NCBI RefSeq assembly: GCF_000787575.1
Contig: NW_012236529.1
Span: 248,001-312,000, forward strand
Direction: 5' to 3'
Length of the DNA: 64,000 bases
DNA from: Acytostelium subglobosum LB1
Taxonomy: Eukaryota; Evosea; Eumycetozoa; Acytosteliales; Acytosteliaceae
Below, piece after piece: positions 59,901-64,000 of the stretch (its first letter is position 1; each line of letters starts with the position of its first letter). A model generated the notes under the pieces. The model was not told the DNA's origin. It made no database searches and saw only the letters and a list, made by a program, of their open reading frames with translations. The translations under genes were made by a program, and so were the position numbers.

Positions 59901-62900
59901 ATGTCGAGTGCAGCTAATGTTAGCAGCACAAGTCTTGCAAACAATCCAGATGAATACCAATTCGATGCATTTGAGGATGGTTCGTCAAGTATGTTCTCAT
60001 TCATTCACAAACTGTATCAACTCAATCAATGTTCGCGAGAACAAACAAAGACAAGACATACTGACATAATGATCAATCAAATAATATAGAGCTTGTAGGT
60101 GAACAACAATTGACAAAGTTGAATCAGTTCGCAGTTGATTATGCTCAGCAGATATGGCATATTGAGGAGGCGTTGGATGAATCGCTTAGCGATACAACCG
60201 ACTTTAACATCGATCCAGTGTCTTTGTATATCAGACCCTACGAGCAACAGGATATCATCGAGTTGATCAAAACCGAGCACAAGATATTCAACAAGGTGAT
60301 GTTGGTGTTCTCATCACTCACCAATCAGGTGAGGATATTGAAGGAGACGGCTGAACTGCGCTTCTTCCAGCCACTTATTGTCTTTGGTGAGATCACCGGT
60401 GAGGCCAGCGAGGGTGATGTGCAAGTGGAAGTCGGTCGTCTGCTTCCCTTCATGATCGACCTCTCAGCCTTTGTCAACCGTTGTTATGCCATCACTCGTA
60501 ACATTGTCAGTCAGCTCGCAAGCTGCTACCAAGCCCAGGCCAACGCCTTCTCCAAGTTCTTCAAGAACATTCATCTCCAGTAAGTCAAGTCACGTGCTAG
60601 CAACAGTCAGTGACGTCCACCTACTCACTCACTCAATCAATCAAACAATCTAGGTCAGTGTTCTACGCATTGTCAGACTTGTTCTCTGTTCTGATCACAT
60701 TGGATCAGATCGTTGTGCAGAACCAGGCATTGGCATCATCGTGGGGTAGATTCCAACGCATGGTAAAGTCTGTGCGTGCAGAGCCAGGCAAGTATGGCGT
60801 GGCCGAGGAGGACCGCCTATGGCAGCTGGAGAAGCTGTTGCTCAGTCTTAAGGGCCAGCTGCTCGAGGGCTACATCTACCAGGCGTGCATCACGCAGGAG
60901 TTTGACTTCCCAGGCGTCGTCGACGTCAAGAACAACAAGGTGCTCAAGGCTGAGTTTGGCCTGAACGTCAAGTCGCTGTTCTCGCTTCTGCAGGCCAAGA
61001 TCATGGACCCCTCCGAGCTGTACCTGCGCGAGCGCTTCCCCGGCATGCTGGGTCTGTACACCTTCTTCATCTCGCTGTTCAAGGACATCACCGACAAGTC
61101 CTTCTTCAAGCAGGTGTGGGAGCTGACCAAGCGTGTACCCATGGTGTCGATCTACACCAACGTCATCTGGTATCCCGCCGACTTTATCGTCGCCCTGATG
61201 CCCGGCATGATCAAGTCGGTCGTGGGCAACCCCGACATCCAATCGGTGCGTCGCGACTACCTCAAGATCGTCGACAAGGAGTTCGCCCCACGCGTCAAGT
61301 CCTACTATCTGCAGGTGAGCCGTTGGATGGTGCGCATGGAGTCTGGCCGCCTCAACAACCGCGGCACCTTCTGGGACGCCAACTACTCACGTATCGGCCA
61401 GATCATCCAGGGTATCTTGCTGTCGTACCACATCAGCCATCTGTTCAAGACAATGATCGGTCTGCACATGAGTTTGACGGCGCCACTCAAGCCATCAGAC
61501 GTGCGCCGTCTCTTCCAGTGCGCCGAGCTGCTCAAGTCGATCCAGGGCACATTCCATCGTCGCTCAGCCATGATCTCTGCGCACATCTCGCTGATGACCC
61601 AGCAGCTGACTCAGATCATCACCAACAAGCTCGACGTCATCCGCGCCAAGTACACTGGCAAGGCAACCTACACAGACACTGAGCTCGACGTGATCATGGC
61701 ACTCACACTCACCACCGACCTGTTGTCGGGCGTGGCCACACCGGAGCGTCTCACAATCGTCAAGCTCTGCCTCAACGTGATCTACCAGATCAACGTGCTG
61801 AAGGACCCCGACATTGAGGAGCTGCGTCTGCACATCAAGCGTCTCGAGTTCATCTCGGACATCCACGCATCCATCCGCCGCGTGTGCGACTGCTCGCTGC
61901 TGTTCTGGGCACGCGACCTCTTCCCAACTTACCTGACCTACATCTACGACAACCCATCGCAGGCCAACAGTCTGCAGTACACCCTCACTGGTATGAAGGA
62001 CGTCGTGTCGATCCTGGAGAAGGCGATCCACGTCGAGCACCCCTCGTCGCTCATCGACGTGTACCGCAATGAGCTTGAGGAAATGGTCGAGAAGAGCATC
62101 ATCAACCCACTGGGCAAGGACATCGAGACGGACCTGCGTCTACGCATCCACGCCTTCCTCAACGTCGAGGAGAAGGACCCATTCAAGAGTGGCATCCGCG
62201 AGTTTGGCAAGTTCCTCGAGCTCAAGCCACTGCGCTTCTTTGACAAGACCATCGACATCAAGTCGCGCATTGAGCACTACCTCGACTCGACCTTCTACAA
62301 CCTCAACACGGTGTCGCTATTTGACTGGAAGACCTACTCCGAGATGAGGAACATGGCCTTCTACAAGTACGGACTAAACCTGCTGGAGGTGCACTTGCCC
62401 GGAGCCACACTCGAGCAGGGTCTCGACGTGCTGGAGATCATGAGGAACATCCACATCTTTGTCGCTCGCTACAACTACAACCTCAACAACCAGATCTTCA
62501 TCCAGCGTTCATCCAACAGCAAGACGCTCAACACGATCAACATCACACACATTGCCAACTCGATCAGGACGCACGGCGCCGGTATCATGAACACCACCGT
62601 CAACTTTGCCTTCCAGTACCTCAAGCAAAAGTTTGGCATCTTCTCCGAGTTCCTCTTTGACGATCACATCAAGTCACGTCTCTACAAGAACATCAAGTAC
62701 TTCCGCGAGAACAAGGCCCAGCTGGACTCGATGTACCCCTACGAGCTGGCCATCGAGTTTGAGAAGGACCTACGTCAGCTCGGTCTGACCGAGGCGGGCC
62801 AGAGCTTCCTCGATCAGTTCCGTGTGTTGGTCACCAACATTGGTAATGCCATGGGCTACATCCGTCTGGTGCGCTCGGGTGGTCTGCTGTACACCAGTAA

Positions 62901-63492
62901 CGCCATCAAGTTTGTGCCCGACCTGAAGAAAATCCCCAACTTTGAGGAGCTGGTCAACAAGCACCAGCTGTCGGGCGAGACCCAGAACGCCTCCAAGAAC
63001 CTGGACAACGTCATTGAGAACCTTTCGGCCAACGTGTCCGAGGGCACAGAGTACTTCAAGATGCTGGTCACCGTGTTTGCCACCGAGTTCCGCAGTCTCA
63101 ACAACCAACATCTGCGCAACTTCTACGCGATCGTACCACCCCTCACCATCAACTTTGTCGAGCACATCATCAACGCCAAGGACAAGCTGTTCAAGAAGTC
63201 CAAGGCCATCGGAGCCGAGAGTCTGCAGTTCACTGACGATGGTTTTGCCATTGGTCTGGCCTACATTCTCAAGCTGCTCGATCAGAACAAGGAGTTTGAC
63301 TCGTTGCATTGGTTCGAGCGTGTCACCAAGAAGCACCAGGAGGACCAAGAGCGCATCCTCAAGGAGGGCAACATCCGTGGACTCAAAGAGGATCAGAACC
63401 AGCTGGCCATCAAGAAGGTGAAGAACATGCAGCAAGAGTTTGAACTCTTTAGGTATTCATTCAGTGGAGCACGTATATTCTTCAAGGATTAA
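59901..63492 (+). CDS. washc4: WASH complex subunit 4 (SWIP/KIAA1033)
   Basis: Exons 59901-59988, 60090-60579 and 60654-63492 give 1,138 residues (human: 1,173). Splicing gives FEDGSSKLVGEQQLTKLNQF, matching the human start, and IEEALDESLSDTTDFNIDP follows. Family blocks are strong: TFYNLNTVSLFDWKTYSEMR, EQGLDVLEIMRNIHIFVARY, IANSIRTHGAGIMNTTVNF, GNAMGYIRLVRSGGL and YILKLLDQNKEFDSLHWF. It is a scaffold subunit of the WASH complex, which activates Arp2/3 on endosomes. In dictyostelids WASH drives V-ATPase removal from maturing lysosomes. The human C-terminal acidic tail is absent here. Confidence 0.97.
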
Positions 63493-63650
63493 GTGAATTT
63501 TTGAAGTTGAAGCTGAAGTTGAATCAATCAATCAATCAATCCATTCAGCAAATCATTGTAATAACAATAATAACTTAGCAATGTTTACTTAATTAATGAT
63601 ATATCTCTTTGAAAGTTTGAAATGGAAGGTCTACTTAAATAATCAATCAA

Positions 63651-64000
63651 TCAATCATGGATGGTGATTGGAATGGTAAAACCTTCATGATTAATGTCTT
63701 TGATATAGATTGAGATGTATGTGAGCTTGGGAAAGATATGTGATTGTTTGAGGAGATTGGTAAGTGTGGACAACTGTTTGGCGAATCTTCCATCGAGTTG
63801 TGCCTTGATAACCTTTCCAATGTCATTGAGTTGGATGGTGAGTGAGCTGATTGGAGTGGACCAAGAATGACTATCAGGGAAAATTGACACCAAGTCTTCA
63901 ATATCTTGGATATTCAAAAACACCTTGAATGACTGTGCACGATTGTTGATAAAGAAGTTACGAATGATTCCATAGTCGACAATTGGTTTGAAGCACTTTG
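63651..64000 (-). CDS. 3' end of an unrecognised gene, cut by the window edge
   Basis: The minus-strand frame is open from the right edge to a stop at 63651, ~116 residues. It reads CFKPIVDYGIIRNFFINNRA and VFLNIQDIEDLVSIFPD, ending FTIPITIHD. No domain is recognised. The alternation of hydrophobic and polar residues looks like a real protein. It is tail-to-tail with washc4, 158 bases apart. Confidence 0.6.
   Translation of the reverse strand, partial: KCFKPIVDYGIIRNFFINNRAQSFKVFLNIQDIEDLVSIFPDSHSWSTPISSLTIQLNDIGKVIKAQLDGRFAKQLSTLTNLLKQSHIFPKLTYISIYIKDINHEGFTIPITIHD

Overview
The window reads as a nuclear contig of a dictyostelid social amoeba. The genes carry short introns bordered by GTAAGT or GTATGT and AG. 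Introns and spacers are packed with AATC/ATTC tetranucleotide repeats. Coding sequence has Asn, Ser and Thr homopolymer tracts, and an expanded ankyrin-like family of dictyostelid type is present. Codon third positions are much richer in G and C than in Dictyostelium discoideum, which suggests a group such as Acytostelium, Heterostelium or Cavenderia. The species cannot be fixed from the sequence alone. The text is a draft assembly: it has one 100-base N gap, scattered ambiguous bases and several suspicious one-base frame changes.

Layout. From 1.4 to 9.8 kb there is a giant secreted CAP-domain protein with a mucin-like tail. From 10 to 22.5 kb lie a DDX27/Drs1 ribosome-biogenesis helicase, a vWFA-domain protein with two apparent frameshifts, a CAAX-type membrane protease, a Nudix hydrolase, an Rpp38/L7Ae-like protein and a DDX28-like DEAD-box helicase. 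From 22.7 to 27.1 kb are two tandem ankyrin-like paralogues, separated and flanked by GGGTTGAGGG-type telomere-like repeats. From 27.2 to 30.1 kb lie an RNF220-like E3 ligase and a divergent five-exon histone H3. From 31.3 to 44.6 kb lie Elongator subunit ELP1, a USP4/15-type deubiquitinase, a small secreted C1q-like protein, an intron-containing tRNA-Tyr, syntaxin-8 and cytosolic seryl-tRNA synthetase.

From 45.07 to 53.27 kb a third ankyrin-like gene is split in two by a ~6.5 kb mobile element. The element carries a family B DNA polymerase, a DDE_Tnp_4 (IS5/Harbinger-like) transposase, two coiled-coil proteins, several small zinc-finger proteins and an RGG-tailed protein. No capsid, envelope or retroviral-type integrase is recognisable. 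The two host halves abut a 5-base GGCAT repeat and lie in the same reading frame. This element is the most unusual content of the window. After it come a 1,725-residue gelsolin-repeat protein with a CRIB-like motif, the WASH-complex subunit WASHC4/SWIP, and the 3' end of an unrecognised gene that runs off the right edge.

How the genes relate. Most are unlinked housekeeping genes packed head-to-head or tail-to-tail with spacers of 20 to 300 bases. Translation and ribosome biogenesis (DDX27, Rpp38-like, ELP1, SerRS, tRNA-Tyr), ubiquitin handling (RNF220-like, USP) and actin/endosome trafficking (gelsolin-like, WASHC4, syntaxin-8) recur, but nothing shows co-regulation beyond shared short intergenic regions.
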